DNA of 64,000 nucleotides from Scatomonas sp963930955 (lineage in GTDB: Bacteria > Bacillota > Clostridia > Lachnospirales > Lachnospiraceae), in assembly GCA_963930955.1 (NCBI GenBank), contig OZ006967.1:1364001-1428000 (forward strand), read 5' to 3'. This document shows positions 1 to 8,216 of the stretch, piece after piece (position 1 is the first letter of the stretch; every line of letters starts with the position of its first letter). The position numbers were made by a program, and so were the translations under genes. Under the pieces are notes generated by a model that saw only the letters and a list, made by a program, of their open reading frames with translations, did no database searches and was not told the DNA's origin.

Positions 1-201
1 TATGACAGCGCGGAACTGGCGGTGCGCATCCAGGGAACGGAACAGGACCTGAAGGAACTGCGGGTGGCGGATATCCACGCTTCCATAGATCTGGAGGGCA
101 GAGCCGCCGGAGACTATACGCTGCCGGTAAACATTTCTCTGCCGGAGGGCTATGAATTGGTGGAGGATGTATCCATTGCCCTTCATCTGGAAGAAAAATA
201 G
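1..201 (+). CDS. YbbR-like domain protein, C-terminal end (partial)
   Basis: The window opens inside a reading frame that ends at a TAG at 199-201. The 66 visible residues have the alternating hydrophobic pattern of a YbbR repeat: a strand ending in an IQG turn, then an IDLEG segment, then a GDYTLPV strand and a closing LPEGYELV strand. YbbR proteins (CdaR in Bacillus) are membrane-anchored, extracytoplasmic proteins usually encoded beside the diadenylate cyclase CdaA and thought to modulate it. That neighbour would lie upstream, outside the window. The assignment rests on the repeat pattern only; the N-terminus and membrane anchor cannot be seen. Confidence 0.6.
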   Translation, partial: YDSAELAVRIQGTEQDLKELRVADIHASIDLEGRAAGDYTLPVNISLPEGYELVEDVSIALHLEEK

Positions 202-249
202 CCGGAAGAAAAACAGGGGGAGAAGGTACAGAAGAAAGGGGAAAACAGT

Positions 250-534
250 ATGGTCAGCAAGAAAGTGACAGTGAAGAATCCCTCGGGGCTTCACCTGCGT
301 CCGGCGGGAAATCTGTGCAAGACCGCTTTGCAGTATCAATGCAAGGTAGAATTCCGTTACCGGGAAGGTACGGCCAATGCCAAAAGCGTGCTCAGCGTAC
401 TGGGCGCCTGTGTGAAATGCGGAGATGAGATCGAAATCCTCTGTGAAGGAGAGGATGAGGAGGAAGCGCTCCGGGGCGTTGCCGCGGCTATCGAGGAAGG
501 ACTGGGGGAAACAGGGGAGGCGATGGAGCTATGA
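250..534 (+). CDS. HPr family phosphocarrier protein
   Basis: This 94-residue protein has the HPr fold signatures. His15 lies in the GLHLRPAG motif (the site phosphorylated by enzyme I) and Ser46 in the NAKSVL motif (the HPr-kinase regulatory site of Gram-positive HPr). HPr passes phosphate from PEP to sugar permeases in the cytoplasm and, when phosphorylated on Ser46, acts in carbon catabolite control. With both sites present it could do either job. It has an acidic C-terminal tail slightly longer than the usual 88 residues. A GGGG/GGAA-rich leader precedes the ATG, and its stop overlaps the start of the GtrA gene (ATGA). No enzyme I gene is adjacent, so this may be a second, specialised HPr. 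Confidence 0.85.
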   Translation: MVSKKVTVKNPSGLHLRPAGNLCKTALQYQCKVEFRYREGTANAKSVLSVLGACVKCGDEIEILCEGEDEEEALRGVAAAIEEGLGETGEAMEL

Positions 535-935
535 AAAAGCTGATCACCCAGATCTGGCGTTTCGGCATTGTAGGCGTGATCTGTACGCTGATTGATTTCG
601 GGGTGCTTACCTCCCTGAAAGAGTTTCTGGGAGTCCATTATCTGGTGGCAAATGCCGCCTCCTTTACCGTATCGGTGATTGCCAACTATATTCTGAGCAT
701 GAAGTACGTCTTTCATGGGAAGAAAGATACCAGCAGGGTCCGGGAATTCATAATCTTTACGGTTCTGAGCGCCCTGGGTCTCCTTTTGAATCAGCTGATC
801 ATGTGGATCACCGTAGATGGAATGTCTATTTATTACGTGGCGGCCAAGGTCATCGCCACCGCTATTGTAATGATTTATAACTTTGTTACCAGAAAACTGT
901 TTCTGGAAGAAAAAAATCAGGAGGAACAAGTATGA
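531..935 (+). CDS. GtrA family membrane protein
   Basis: This 134-residue protein consists of four hydrophobic helices (about residues 8-28, 36-58, 72-92 and 100-122) with short charged loops, the size and layout of the GtrA family. GtrA-like proteins are thought to flip undecaprenyl-phosphate-linked sugars made by a GtrB-type glycosyltransferase, for decoration of surface polymers. A GtrB/DPM-like transferase is encoded nearby on the other strand (5244-6173). The start overlaps the HPr stop by four bases and the stop overlaps the rfbD start by four bases, so the three genes are translationally coupled. The substrate is unknown. Confidence 0.85.
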   Translation: MKKLITQIWRFGIVGVICTLIDFGVLTSLKEFLGVHYLVANAASFTVSVIANYILSMKYVFHGKKDTSRVREFIIFTVLSALGLLLNQLIMWITVDGMSIYYVAAKVIATAIVMIYNFVTRKLFLEEKNQEEQV

Positions 936-1789
936 GAGTTTTAGTTACCGGAGTAAAGGGGCAGCTGGGCCACGATGTAATGAACGAGCTGGCGAAAAGA
1001 GGCCATACAGGAGTCGGTGTAGATATTGAGGAGATGGATATTACGGATCCGAAGGCCTGCGAGAAGGTCATCGGCGAAGCGGACGTAGAGGCCGTGATCC
1101 ACTGCGCCGCCTATACGGCGGTAGACGCGGCGGAGGATAACGCCGAACTGTGCCGGAAAGTAAACGGTGCCGGTACGGAAAACATTGCAAGAGTCTGTGA
1201 AAAGCTGGATCTGAAGATGATGTATATCAGTACGGATTATGTCTTTGACGGCCAGGGCACCAGGCCCTGGGAGCCGGATGACGAGCAGCATCCGCTGAAT
1301 ATGTACGGCCTCAGCAAATATGAGGGGGAAGTGGCGGTTACCAGCCACGTAAAGAAATTTTTTATTGTGCGGATCGCCTGGGTGTTCGGCGTCAACGGAA
1401 AGAACTTTATCAAAACTATGCTGCGGCTGGGCCGGGAGCGGGGAGCCGTCAGCGTTGTGGACGATCAGATCGGATCCCCCACCTACACCCTGGACCTGGC
1501 GGTGCTGCTGGTGGACATGATCGAAACAGAAAAGTACGGTTTTTACCATGCCACCAACGAAGGACTCTGCAGCTGGTATGAGTTTGCCAAAGAGATTTTC
1601 CGCCAGGCGGGTATGGATGTACAGGTAACCCCGGTAAGTTCCCAGGAGTTTGCGGCCAAGGCAAAAAGACCCTTCAACAGCCGCATGAGCAAAGAAAAGC
1701 TTACGGAGATGGGCTTTAACCGTCTTCCGGCCTGGCAGGACGCCCTGGGCAGATATCTGCAGGAAATTCAGGGAACAGAAGCTCTGTAA
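932..1789 (+). CDS. rfbD: dTDP-4-dehydrorhamnose reductase
   Basis: This 285-residue short-chain dehydrogenase-type enzyme reduces dTDP-4-keto-L-rhamnose to dTDP-L-rhamnose, the last step in making this activated sugar. The N-terminal Rossmann motif GVKGQLG (7-13) binds NAD(P)H. The TDYVFDG segment (101-107) and the catalytic Tyr125/Lys129 pair in YGLSK are typical of RfbD/RmlD, and the length is normal. The genes rfbA, rfbB and rfbC are not in the window. Several rhamnosyltransferase-like GT2 genes downstream could use the product. The start overlaps the gtrA stop, and a strong AGGAGG follows for the next gene. Confidence 0.93.
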   Translation: MRVLVTGVKGQLGHDVMNELAKRGHTGVGVDIEEMDITDPKACEKVIGEADVEAVIHCAAYTAVDAAEDNAELCRKVNGAGTENIARVCEKLDLKMMYISTDYVFDGQGTRPWEPDDEQHPLNMYGLSKYEGEVAVTSHVKKFFIVRIAWVFGVNGKNFIKTMLRLGRERGAVSVVDDQIGSPTYTLDLAVLLVDMIETEKYGFYHATNEGLCSWYEFAKEIFRQAGMDVQVTPVSSQEFAAKAKRPFNSRMSKEKLTEMGFNRLPAWQDALGRYLQEIQGTEAL

Positions 1790-1804
1790 AAGGAGGCTGT
1801 TAAA

Positions 1805-2956
1805 GTGAGTCAAATGAGAAAACAGAGAGGCATCCGCCTTCTGCCCTGGATCCTGGCAGTCTTTCTGCTGCTTGGTCCCCTTCTGCCCCGGAACGTGCAG
1901 GCGGCGGAAGTCCTGGAGGGATGGCCGGCCCCGCCGGAGATCGCCAGCGAGACCGGAGTGGTTATGGACCTTTCCACCGGAGAGATCCTCTACAATAAGG
2001 ATATGGATAAGCAGATGTACCCGGCCAGCCTTACCAAAGTTATGACCGCGCTGCTGGCTCTGGAACATGCTTCTCTGGATGAGCAGGTAACTTTTACCGA
2101 GCTGGGTGTCCGGGATGTGTACCCGGGAAGCAGCAACGCCGGTATGCAGGTAGGGGAAACTATTACCCTGGAGCAGTGCCTGTATCTGCTGATGCTGAAG
2201 TCCGCCAATGAGGTGGCCACCCAGATCGGGGAATATGTGGGGGGATCCGAGGAAGGGTTCGCGGATCTGATGAATCAGCGGGCGGCAGACCTGGGCTGTA
2301 CCAACACCCAGTTCCGCAACGCCAGCGGCCTTCACGATCCGGAGCATCACACATCCGCCCATGACCTGGCCCTTATAGGCCAGGCGGCTTTCCGCTACGA
2401 TGCGTTCCGGAAGATCATCGCAACCCAGCAGTATGACCTTCCGGCTACCAATATGAATCCCAGCCCCAGACATTACCAGAACCATCATGTAATGATCCTG
2501 GACGGAAACCAGTTCTTTTACCAGTACTGTCTGGGAGGAAAGACCGGCAATACAGATGAAGCCCACAATACCCTTCTGACGTATGCGGAGAAGGACGGAC
2601 TCCAGCTGATCGCGGTAGTGATGAAAAGCGACGGACTGGCGGAATGGACCGACACCCGGGCGCTCTTTGATTATGTATATGACAATGCGGAACTGCTGGA
2701 ACCGGAGGAAACTCCGGAACCTACAAAGGAGCCGGAGGAAGAACCGGAAGAGGAAGAGCCGGAAGCGGATCCCGGAGACACCCTTTCCGGGCCGGAACAG
2801 ACGGGAAACACCTCGGGGATCGGCGGTGCTCTGAAGGTGATCGCCGGCGTCCTGGGAGTCCTGATCCTGCTGGGGATTCTGTTGATCCTCATACGGATCC
2901 GCCAGATACGCAGGCGGCGGAGAAGGCGCAGAAAGCGCAGGAATAAAAGATATTAA
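1805..2956 (+). CDS. D-alanyl-D-alanine carboxypeptidase (peptidase S11, DacA type)
   Basis: This 383-residue low-molecular-weight penicillin-binding protein trims the terminal D-Ala from peptidoglycan stem peptides outside the membrane. It has a signal peptide (about 1-33). The three active-site motifs are present: SLTK at 75-78 (acylated Ser75), SAN at 133-135 and KTG at 246-248. After the catalytic domain comes a Glu/Pro-rich linker (about 300-325), then a membrane helix and a very basic tail rich in Arg, so it is anchored at the C-terminus by a true transmembrane segment and not by the usual amphipathic helix. The start is a GTG placed 9 bases after AGGAGG. A bidirectional terminator follows. 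Confidence 0.93.
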   Translation: MSQMRKQRGIRLLPWILAVFLLLGPLLPRNVQAAEVLEGWPAPPEIASETGVVMDLSTGEILYNKDMDKQMYPASLTKVMTALLALEHASLDEQVTFTELGVRDVYPGSSNAGMQVGETITLEQCLYLLMLKSANEVATQIGEYVGGSEEGFADLMNQRAADLGCTNTQFRNASGLHDPEHHTSAHDLALIGQAAFRYDAFRKIIATQQYDLPATNMNPSPRHYQNHHVMILDGNQFFYQYCLGGKTGNTDEAHNTLLTYAEKDGLQLIAVVMKSDGLAEWTDTRALFDYVYDNAELLEPEETPEPTKEPEEEPEEEEPEADPGDTLSGPEQTGNTSGIGGALKVIAGVLGVLILLGILLILIRIRQIRRRRRRRRKRRNKRY

Positions 2957-2966
2957 AAGAAAAAAA

Positions 2967-3019
2967 GAAAGCGCTGTAAGTTTCCTGTCCGGAAGGACAG
3001 AAATCTTGCGGCGCTTTTT
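2967..3019. terminator. Convergent bidirectional terminator
   Basis: A long imperfect hairpin (AAAGCGC outer stem, CTGTCC/GGACAG inner stem around a GGAA loop) is followed by TTTTT on the plus strand and preceded by a long A-run that reads as U on the minus strand. It separates the carboxypeptidase gene from the convergent ATP-grasp gene and can serve both. Confidence 0.85.
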
Positions 3020-3025
3020 GCCGGG

Positions 3026-4279
3026 TTAAAATTCCGGGTAGTCCGGAATCTGGTTGCAGTAGAGGATTTCCTGTCCCTCTGTATCCAGGATCCGGATGTG
3101 ATCGAAAATATAGCGGGTCTGGGCGTCCACTTCCTCCCGGCTGGCGGCGGAAATGCAGAAGCGGGCGGTATAGGGCCGGACAAATTCCTGCACCTGCTCG
3201 CCCTCCCGGTAAAAGAAACAGGCCTTGCGCACAAAGGGCAGGTCTTCCAGAGCCCGGGCAGGAGCCTGGCTGCCGATGACTTTTTCCCGGCCCTGAAAAT
3301 AAAGGACGGCGCTGCAGGTTTTGAACCAGGGATCATGGCGGAGCAGATCTTTTTCCATAGCTTCCGGATCGTACACGGAATCCAGCAGCAGCTTTTCTAC
3401 AGAAAACCCGCTGGAGTATTCGATCAGTTCATGCTCATAGCCCAGGAAACGGGCGGCGGTTTCTCCCACCTGAATCCCCCGCTCCGGATCCCAGAAGAAC
3501 TGCATGGAAAGTTCTCCCTCCTTCTGTCCGGTGAAAGCGATGATCTTTTCCAGAATTTCCTTTGCCTCCGGGTAAACCTGGGACATAAGCCGGGAAGGAT
3601 AGACGTTGCGGGTGCTGATGGGGATCAGACCTTTGCCGATGGGGGTCTTTTCCCGGTCCGCGATGCTGAGGACGAAAACCTTTCCTTTATGTACCCAGGC
3701 CATCATATTAAATTCAAAACCGGCATTGTACTCCTCCGCCAGGATTTCTTTTCGGCGGGAGGTTTCGCAGACATAATCAAAATGCCGGCGGATTTCTTCC
3801 GGACTGTCCAGTACCAGCAGGCCCCGGGAGCCGTACTTGTCTACCGGTTTTACCACTGCTGGAAAGCGGAGACCTTCCAGTTCCCGGTCCGTGAAATCCT
3901 TTTTGAGAGTTATAAACCGGGGAGTTCCGATGTTCAGACGCCGGAACATGGATTTCATGGCGGATTTATCCCGGTAAAAGGCCAGCTGCTCCGGCTGCAG
4001 ATAGCAGGGCAGCCCTGCCTTGCTGGCGATCTTGACCATACATTCCAGCAGCAGATCGGAGAAAGCGGTAACAATACCGTCCACCTGCTCCTCTCTGCAG
4101 AGGGCGGCAATAGCGTCAATGTCCGTCACCGGAATGTCATAGGCCTGATCTGCCAGAGCCTTGGCGGGCCCTTCCGGATAGCCGTCGCAGACCAGGGTGG
4201 TGATCCCCCGCTGTCCGGCCATTCGGGTCAGGGGAACGAATTCCTCCAGGGAACCTAAAATTAATAATTTATGATTCAT
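3026..4279 (-). CDS. ATP-grasp domain protein, putative carboxylate-amine ligase
   Basis: About 417 residues. An N-terminal Rossmann-like pre-ATP-grasp segment starts LLILGS. It is followed by an ATP-grasp core with a lysine before a glycine loop (VVKPVDKYGSRG) and acidic metal-binding residues in the segment QFFWDPERGIQVGETAARF. Such enzymes activate a carboxylate as acyl-phosphate and join it to an amine or similar nucleophile in the cytoplasm. I chose the ATG at 4279 over the upstream one at 4300 because it begins directly at the core motif and overlaps the preceding gene by 11 bases. It is last in a minus-strand trio with a PLP-fold enzyme and a GT2 enzyme, suggesting a role in polysaccharide modification. 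The substrate is unknown. Confidence 0.75.
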   Translation of the reverse strand: MNHKLLILGSLEEFVPLTRMAGQRGITTLVCDGYPEGPAKALADQAYDIPVTDIDAIAALCREEQVDGIVTAFSDLLLECMVKIASKAGLPCYLQPEQLAFYRDKSAMKSMFRRLNIGTPRFITLKKDFTDRELEGLRFPAVVKPVDKYGSRGLLVLDSPEEIRRHFDYVCETSRRKEILAEEYNAGFEFNMMAWVHKGKVFVLSIADREKTPIGKGLIPISTRNVYPSRLMSQVYPEAKEILEKIIAFTGQKEGELSMQFFWDPERGIQVGETAARFLGYEHELIEYSSGFSVEKLLLDSVYDPEAMEKDLLRHDPWFKTCSAVLYFQGREKVIGSQAPARALEDLPFVRKACFFYREGEQVQEFVRPYTARFCISAASREEVDAQTRYIFDHIRILDTEGQEILYCNQIPDYPEF

Positions 4280-5243
4280 GATGCTTCTCCAGATATTCAA
4301 TGACTGCGGAGGCTACGGCCTCCATATCCTCCAGATTGTAGCGGTGGTCGCAGGGCAGAGGCAGAATGTTGGCTGCCAGATCGTATTCCGTGCTGTCCTC
4401 CGGCATTTCCGAAAGGACATTTCCCCAGTAAGTGGGAACGTAGATCTTCTGACCGGCCAGGGCTTTCCGGAGTTCCGGGCCGCCGGGAGTGTAAAAAGGG
4501 TAGCAGAGGGGCCCCTGGGGAGTCAGGAAAGTCCGGGGACTCCGGGAGGCCAGGCGGCTGGACAGATAGCTGTAGTTTTCATTTCTGCGCTTTCTGCAGG
4601 CTTCATAGTCAATGGCCCGCAGCAGGTTTTCCGTGAGCCGGGACATAGATTTTACCGGAGCTCCGTAAAAAGAGGAAGCAGTGGCATGCATCTCCTGAAA
4701 ATGAGAGGATGCCGTTTCCTCGTACCGGCCCAGCAGGTGTCCCATGCGTTCCCGGGACTGGTCCCGCTCCAGGGGATAGGGGGGAGCCGCTTCCAGAGAA
4801 AGATAGGCGCCGTCCGGCAGACCGAAAAATTTTCTGCAGGAATACAGAGTGGGGATGCCCGGCAGAGGCCTCTGGAAAAAACTGTGGGTGTGGTCGGCAA
4901 TGATCCGGCCATATTTCTTTTTATATTCCAGAAGACGCTGATCTGTCAGCTGTCCGTAATAATTTACCAGGTAGAGATATTCCCCTTCCTGCAGTTGCCC
5001 TTCCAGGATCGGGGTAAAATCTTCCCTTATGTGATAGAACCGCAGCTCCCAGCCCTGCTCTCTGCAGACGGAAGTGACGGAATCACAGAGAAACCAGGGA
5101 AGATACAATTTCCGGCAGCCCAGGGCGTCCATAAGATAGATCAGGGCGGTCCGGCCCAGGTTCAGGCGGCAAAGATTGGGATAGTATTCCCCTCCGGAGA
5201 AATTTTCCAGTTCCAGATAGCCGCCGATTTCTTCTTTTCTCAT
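4269..5243 (-). CDS. PLP-fold (DegT/DnrJ/EryC1-like) protein of unknown substrate
   Basis: This 324-residue protein resembles the fold-type I PLP sugar-aminotransferase family. An early RTAL segment, an Asp117-His118 pair in IIADHTHSF (position of the PLP-pyridine aspartate) and Lys138 in SCRKFFGLPDGAYL (position of the Schiff-base lysine) are visible. It is shorter than the usual 370-400 residues and lacks a clear GEGG motif, so it may be a divergent or non-canonical member. It starts one base after the GT2 stop and overlaps the ATP-grasp start, so the three genes are tightly coupled. Annotators may call it hypothetical. The fold call is moderately secure; the activity is not. Confidence 0.6.
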   Translation of the reverse strand: MRKEEIGGYLELENFSGGEYYPNLCRLNLGRTALIYLMDALGCRKLYLPWFLCDSVTSVCREQGWELRFYHIREDFTPILEGQLQEGEYLYLVNYYGQLTDQRLLEYKKKYGRIIADHTHSFFQRPLPGIPTLYSCRKFFGLPDGAYLSLEAAPPYPLERDQSRERMGHLLGRYEETASSHFQEMHATASSFYGAPVKSMSRLTENLLRAIDYEACRKRRNENYSYLSSRLASRSPRTFLTPQGPLCYPFYTPGGPELRKALAGQKIYVPTYWGNVLSEMPEDSTEYDLAANILPLPCDHRYNLEDMEAVASAVIEYLEKHHES

Positions 5244-6173
5244 TTATACATCCTTATCTCTTATGGTATAATTTGGCATTTTCCGGGCTTCATCCAGTAT
5301 ATTCATGAGATACTGGCCGATGATCCCCATGCTCAGCAGGATCAGGCCGGAGAAGCCGGTTACCAGCAGTACCAGGGTGGTCCATCCTTCTACGGAGGTT
5401 CCGAAAGCAAAGTACCGGACCAGGTATACCAGGGAAAGCGCCACGCTTACCAGAAAACTGATGATCCCCAGATTCCGCACCACGATCAGGGGAAAAGCGG
5501 AATTGGATAAAATATCGTGAAACAGGTCGTGGGCCAGATGCCGGAAGGTGTAGCCGCTTCTGCCGTATTTCCGGGCGTCGTGGCGCACGGGAACGTTGAT
5601 GATCCGGTTGGAAGTGCAGACCAGCAGATTGCCGATCTGGGGAAGACGGACGTTCATTTTCAGTATGGCGTCCACGATAAAACGGCGGATCAGCCGGAAA
5701 CTGGTAATCTCCAGATCCGGATCCTTAGGCAGCATTTTGGAGGTGGCGTACACAGAAAGCCGGGTGCCCAGACGGCGGATGAAATTATGGTGGCGGTTCT
5801 CATATTTGGCAATGATCACGTCCACATCCTGGCGCCGGTTCATGGTGTCGATGAGTTTTGGGATTTCCTCCGGGGGATGCTGCAGATCATCGTCCATGGT
5901 GATGACAAAATCTCCCTCCACAAAAGAAAAGCCGCAGAGCAGCGCCGGATGCTGGCCGAAATTTCTGGCCATCTGCACGATCTTCACACGCCGGTCGCCG
6001 GCCCGCAGGGCCTTCATTTTTTCATAGGAACCGTCCCGGGATCCATCGTCTACCAGGATCAGCTCAAAATCTTCATGAATGGCAGTCTCGAAAACATTTC
6101 TGACCCGGGTGTACAGTTCCTCCAGAGTGGGTTCGGAATTGTATACGGGTACTACCACAGAATATAGACTCAT
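5244..6173 (-). CDS. GT2 glycosyltransferase, GtrB/ArnC/dolichol-phosphate-mannose-synthase type
   Basis: This 309-residue protein begins with a GT2 domain: the PVYNSE start, DDGSRDGS near residue 45 and a DDDLQHPPE (DxD-like) motif near residue 95. Two membrane helices at about 230-255 and 265-290 complete it. This is the layout of enzymes that move a sugar from a nucleotide to undecaprenyl phosphate on the inner membrane face. It is first in the minus-strand operon with the PLP-fold and ATP-grasp genes. Partners for flipping its lipid-linked product could be GtrA (531-935) or the SMR pair transcribed divergently (6353-7046). The sugar donor cannot be told from sequence. Confidence 0.88.
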   Translation of the reverse strand: MSLYSVVVPVYNSEPTLEELYTRVRNVFETAIHEDFELILVDDGSRDGSYEKMKALRAGDRRVKIVQMARNFGQHPALLCGFSFVEGDFVITMDDDLQHPPEEIPKLIDTMNRRQDVDVIIAKYENRHHNFIRRLGTRLSVYATSKMLPKDPDLEITSFRLIRRFIVDAILKMNVRLPQIGNLLVCTSNRIINVPVRHDARKYGRSGYTFRHLAHDLFHDILSNSAFPLIVVRNLGIISFLVSVALSLVYLVRYFAFGTSVEGWTTLVLLVTGFSGLILLSMGIIGQYLMNILDEARKMPNYTIRDKDV

Positions 6174-6287
6174 GGTTTCCTCCTTTGTCCAATCAGACAG
6201 GTTGTTCGGATGCCGGGTCCTGTCCGGATCTCCGGGCAGAACTGCAGACTTATTCTAGCATTTCTTCCGGGCTTTTTCAAGGATGGC

Positions 6288-6316
6288 TTGTGGATTGGGG
6301 GAAAAAGTGCTATAAT
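6288..6316 (+). promoter_or_regulatory. Sigma-A type promoter for the flippase/polysaccharide operon
   Basis: TTGTGG (6288-6293) and TATAAT (6311-6316) are separated by 17 bases, 37 bases upstream of the first SMR start codon. It lies in the divergent intergenic region and could drive 6353 to about 11001. Confidence 0.7.
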
Positions 6317-6352
6317 CAACAAAGTTTAGCTATGAGCAGGAAAGGAGACAGA

Positions 6353-6712
6353 ATGGGAGACCGGGCGAAAGCGAAAAATTATGTATTGCTGCATCTGAAT
6401 ATTCTGCTGTTTTCCTTTACCAGTATTTTTTCCAAACTGGCCTCCATCCAGTTCAATGACCATGGTCTCCAGGGGTGGAAGCTGTACCTGTATCTGTTCC
6501 TGATGCTGGCCAACTGTCTGGTTTACGCTCTGGCCTGGCAGCGGGTAATCAAGAAATTTGATCTGATGGTAGCCTACGCCAACCGGAGCGTTTACCTGAT
6601 CTGGTCCCAGATCTGGGCGGTGGTGATTTTTCATGAGAATTTAAGTATCCAGAATATCATCGGCATCTGCGTGGTTTTCCTGGGAGTGATGGTGGTGCAG
6701 AGATATGAATAA
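6353..6712 (+). CDS. SMR/EamA-type small membrane protein, subunit 1
   Basis: About 119 residues with four hydrophobic helices, the size of small multidrug resistance proteins and of the ArnE/ArnF flippase subunits. I start it at the ATG at 6353, preceded by AAAGGAGACAGA, and not at the upstream in-frame codons, which lie before or inside the promoter. The AYANRSVYLIWSQIWAVVIFHE stretch, split over helices 3 and 4, is the conserved EamA/SMR region. It overlaps the next small membrane gene by eight bases. Such paired genes beside a GtrB/ArnC-like transferase and a DegT aminotransferase suggest a heterodimer that flips a lipid-linked amino sugar. This is inference from context. Confidence 0.78.
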   Translation: MGDRAKAKNYVLLHLNILLFSFTSIFSKLASIQFNDHGLQGWKLYLYLFLMLANCLVYALAWQRVIKKFDLMVAYANRSVYLIWSQIWAVVIFHENLSIQNIIGICVVFLGVMVVQRYE

Positions 6713-7046
6713 TATGTTTATGCTGATCATGGTGGCATGTACCTTTTTTTCCGCTGTCTCCCAGCTGCTGCTGAAGCAGAGCGCCAGGCAGGAGCACGGA
6801 AGCTTTCTGAAGGAATATCTGAACTGGCGTGTGATCACGGCGTACCTGATCTTTTTCGGGGTGCTCCTGGCCAACACTTACGCCTATACCCGGGTGGATA
6901 TGCGCTACGGTCCCGTGATCGATACCTTTACCTATGTATTTGTTATGATCCTTTCCATGACCGTGCTGAAGGAAAAGGCCAGCCGGGGCAGGATCATCGG
7001 AAATCTGATCATTATCGCGGGGGTTATTATCTATACCCTGCCATAG
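6705..7046 (+). CDS. SMR/EamA-type small membrane protein, subunit 2
   Basis: This 113-residue protein has four predicted helices, with the SQLLLKQSA motif of SMR proteins in helix 1 and a conserved Y(G/A)xxD-like turn before helix 3. It starts inside the end of subunit 1, so the two are made together and probably dimerise, as ArnE/ArnF do. It is followed 22 bases later by the sugar aminotransferase. The likely task is transport of undecaprenyl-phosphate-bound sugar across the membrane; drug export is the alternative function of the family but fits the neighbourhood less well. Confidence 0.78.
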   Translation: MNNMFMLIMVACTFFSAVSQLLLKQSARQEHGSFLKEYLNWRVITAYLIFFGVLLANTYAYTRVDMRYGPVIDTFTYVFVMILSMTVLKEKASRGRIIGNLIIIAGVIIYTLP

Positions 7047-7067
7047 AGTACGGAAAGAGGAGAGAGA

Positions 7068-8213
7068 ATGATTGATTTTAACAGACCCCCCTATGTGGGG
7101 CGGGAGCTGGATTATATCAGAGAAGCTGTGGAAGCCAACAAACTTTGCGGAGACGGAACCTTTACCAAACGCTGTTCCGCCTGGATGCGGGAGAACCTGG
7201 GGACTCGCTACGCCCTGCTGACAACTTCCTGCACCCACGCTCTGGAAATGGCTGCCTACCTTTCGGACATCCGTCCCGGGGATGAGGTGATCATGCCCTC
7301 CTACACCTTTGTGTCTACGGCGGACGCATTTGTACTGCGGGGAGCGGAGATCGTTTTTGTGGATATCCGGCCGGATACCATGAACATAGATGAGAACCGG
7401 ATTGAGGACGCCATTACGGAAAAGACCCGGGCCATCGTACCGGTGCACTACGCGGGAGTCGCCTGCGAGATGGACACCATTCTGGGACTGGCGGAAAAAT
7501 ATCGGCTGAAAGTGGTGGAGGACGCCGCCCAGGGCGTACACGCCTATTATAAAGGAAGAGCTCTGGGGACTCTGGGGGATTTTGGCTGCTTCAGCTTTCA
7601 TGAAACGAAGAATTATACCATGGGAGAGGGAGGAGCCCTGCTGTTTCAGAAGGACGCGTATCTGGACCGGGCGGAGATCCTCCGGGAAAAGGGCACGGAC
7701 CGGAGCAAATTTTTCCGGGGGCAGATTGACAAGTATACCTGGGTGGATTACGGCTCTTCTTACCTTCCCAGCGATCTGAATGCCGCCTATCTTTACGCCC
7801 AGCTGGAGGCCTGTGACCAGATCGATGCCCGCCGCATGGCTGTCTGGGAGCTGTACCACCGGGAACTGGAGCCTCTGGAGGAAGCGGGTCTGCTGGAGCG
7901 GCCGCGGGTGCCGGATTACGCCCGGCACAATGCCCATATGTATTACATAAAGGTTCAGGACATGGAAGTCCGCACCCGGCTGATCCGGTTCCTGAGGGAA
8001 CGGGACATCTGCAGCGTCTTCCACTACATTCCTCTGCACAGCGCCCAGGCGGGCCGGAAGTTCGGCCGCTTCCACGGAGAAGATGTGTGGACGACCCGGG
8101 AGAGCCAGCGGCTGATGCGGCTGCCTATGTACTATTCCCTGAGCCTGGAAGAGGCGGAATACGTGGTGAACTGTATTCGTGATTTTTTTCGTTTTGACGG
8201 ACCAAAGGAGTAA
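7068..8213 (+). CDS. DegT/DnrJ/EryC1/StrS sugar aminotransferase (WecE/RffA-like)
   Basis: This 381-residue PLP enzyme transfers an amino group to a nucleotide keto-sugar. Lys181 in FHETKNYTMGEGGAL is the Schiff-base lysine, and this FHETKN...GEGGAL block is characteristic of dTDP-4-keto-6-deoxyglucose transaminases (WecE/RffA). The upstream VVEDAAQG motif holds the PLP-binding Asp. If the assignment holds, it makes dTDP-4-amino-4,6-dideoxygalactose from the same intermediate that feeds rhamnose synthesis. The ATG follows AAAGAGGAGAGAG. It sits between the flippase pair and a GT2 gene. An ArnB-like role on UDP-sugars is the main alternative. Confidence 0.87.
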   Translation: MIDFNRPPYVGRELDYIREAVEANKLCGDGTFTKRCSAWMRENLGTRYALLTTSCTHALEMAAYLSDIRPGDEVIMPSYTFVSTADAFVLRGAEIVFVDIRPDTMNIDENRIEDAITEKTRAIVPVHYAGVACEMDTILGLAEKYRLKVVEDAAQGVHAYYKGRALGTLGDFGCFSFHETKNYTMGEGGALLFQKDAYLDRAEILREKGTDRSKFFRGQIDKYTWVDYGSSYLPSDLNAAYLYAQLEACDQIDARRMAVWELYHRELEPLEEAGLLERPRVPDYARHNAHMYYIKVQDMEVRTRLIRFLRERDICSVFHYIPLHSAQAGRKFGRFHGEDVWTTRESQRLMRLPMYYSLSLEEAEYVVNCIRDFFRFDGPKE

Positions 8214-8216
8214 CAG

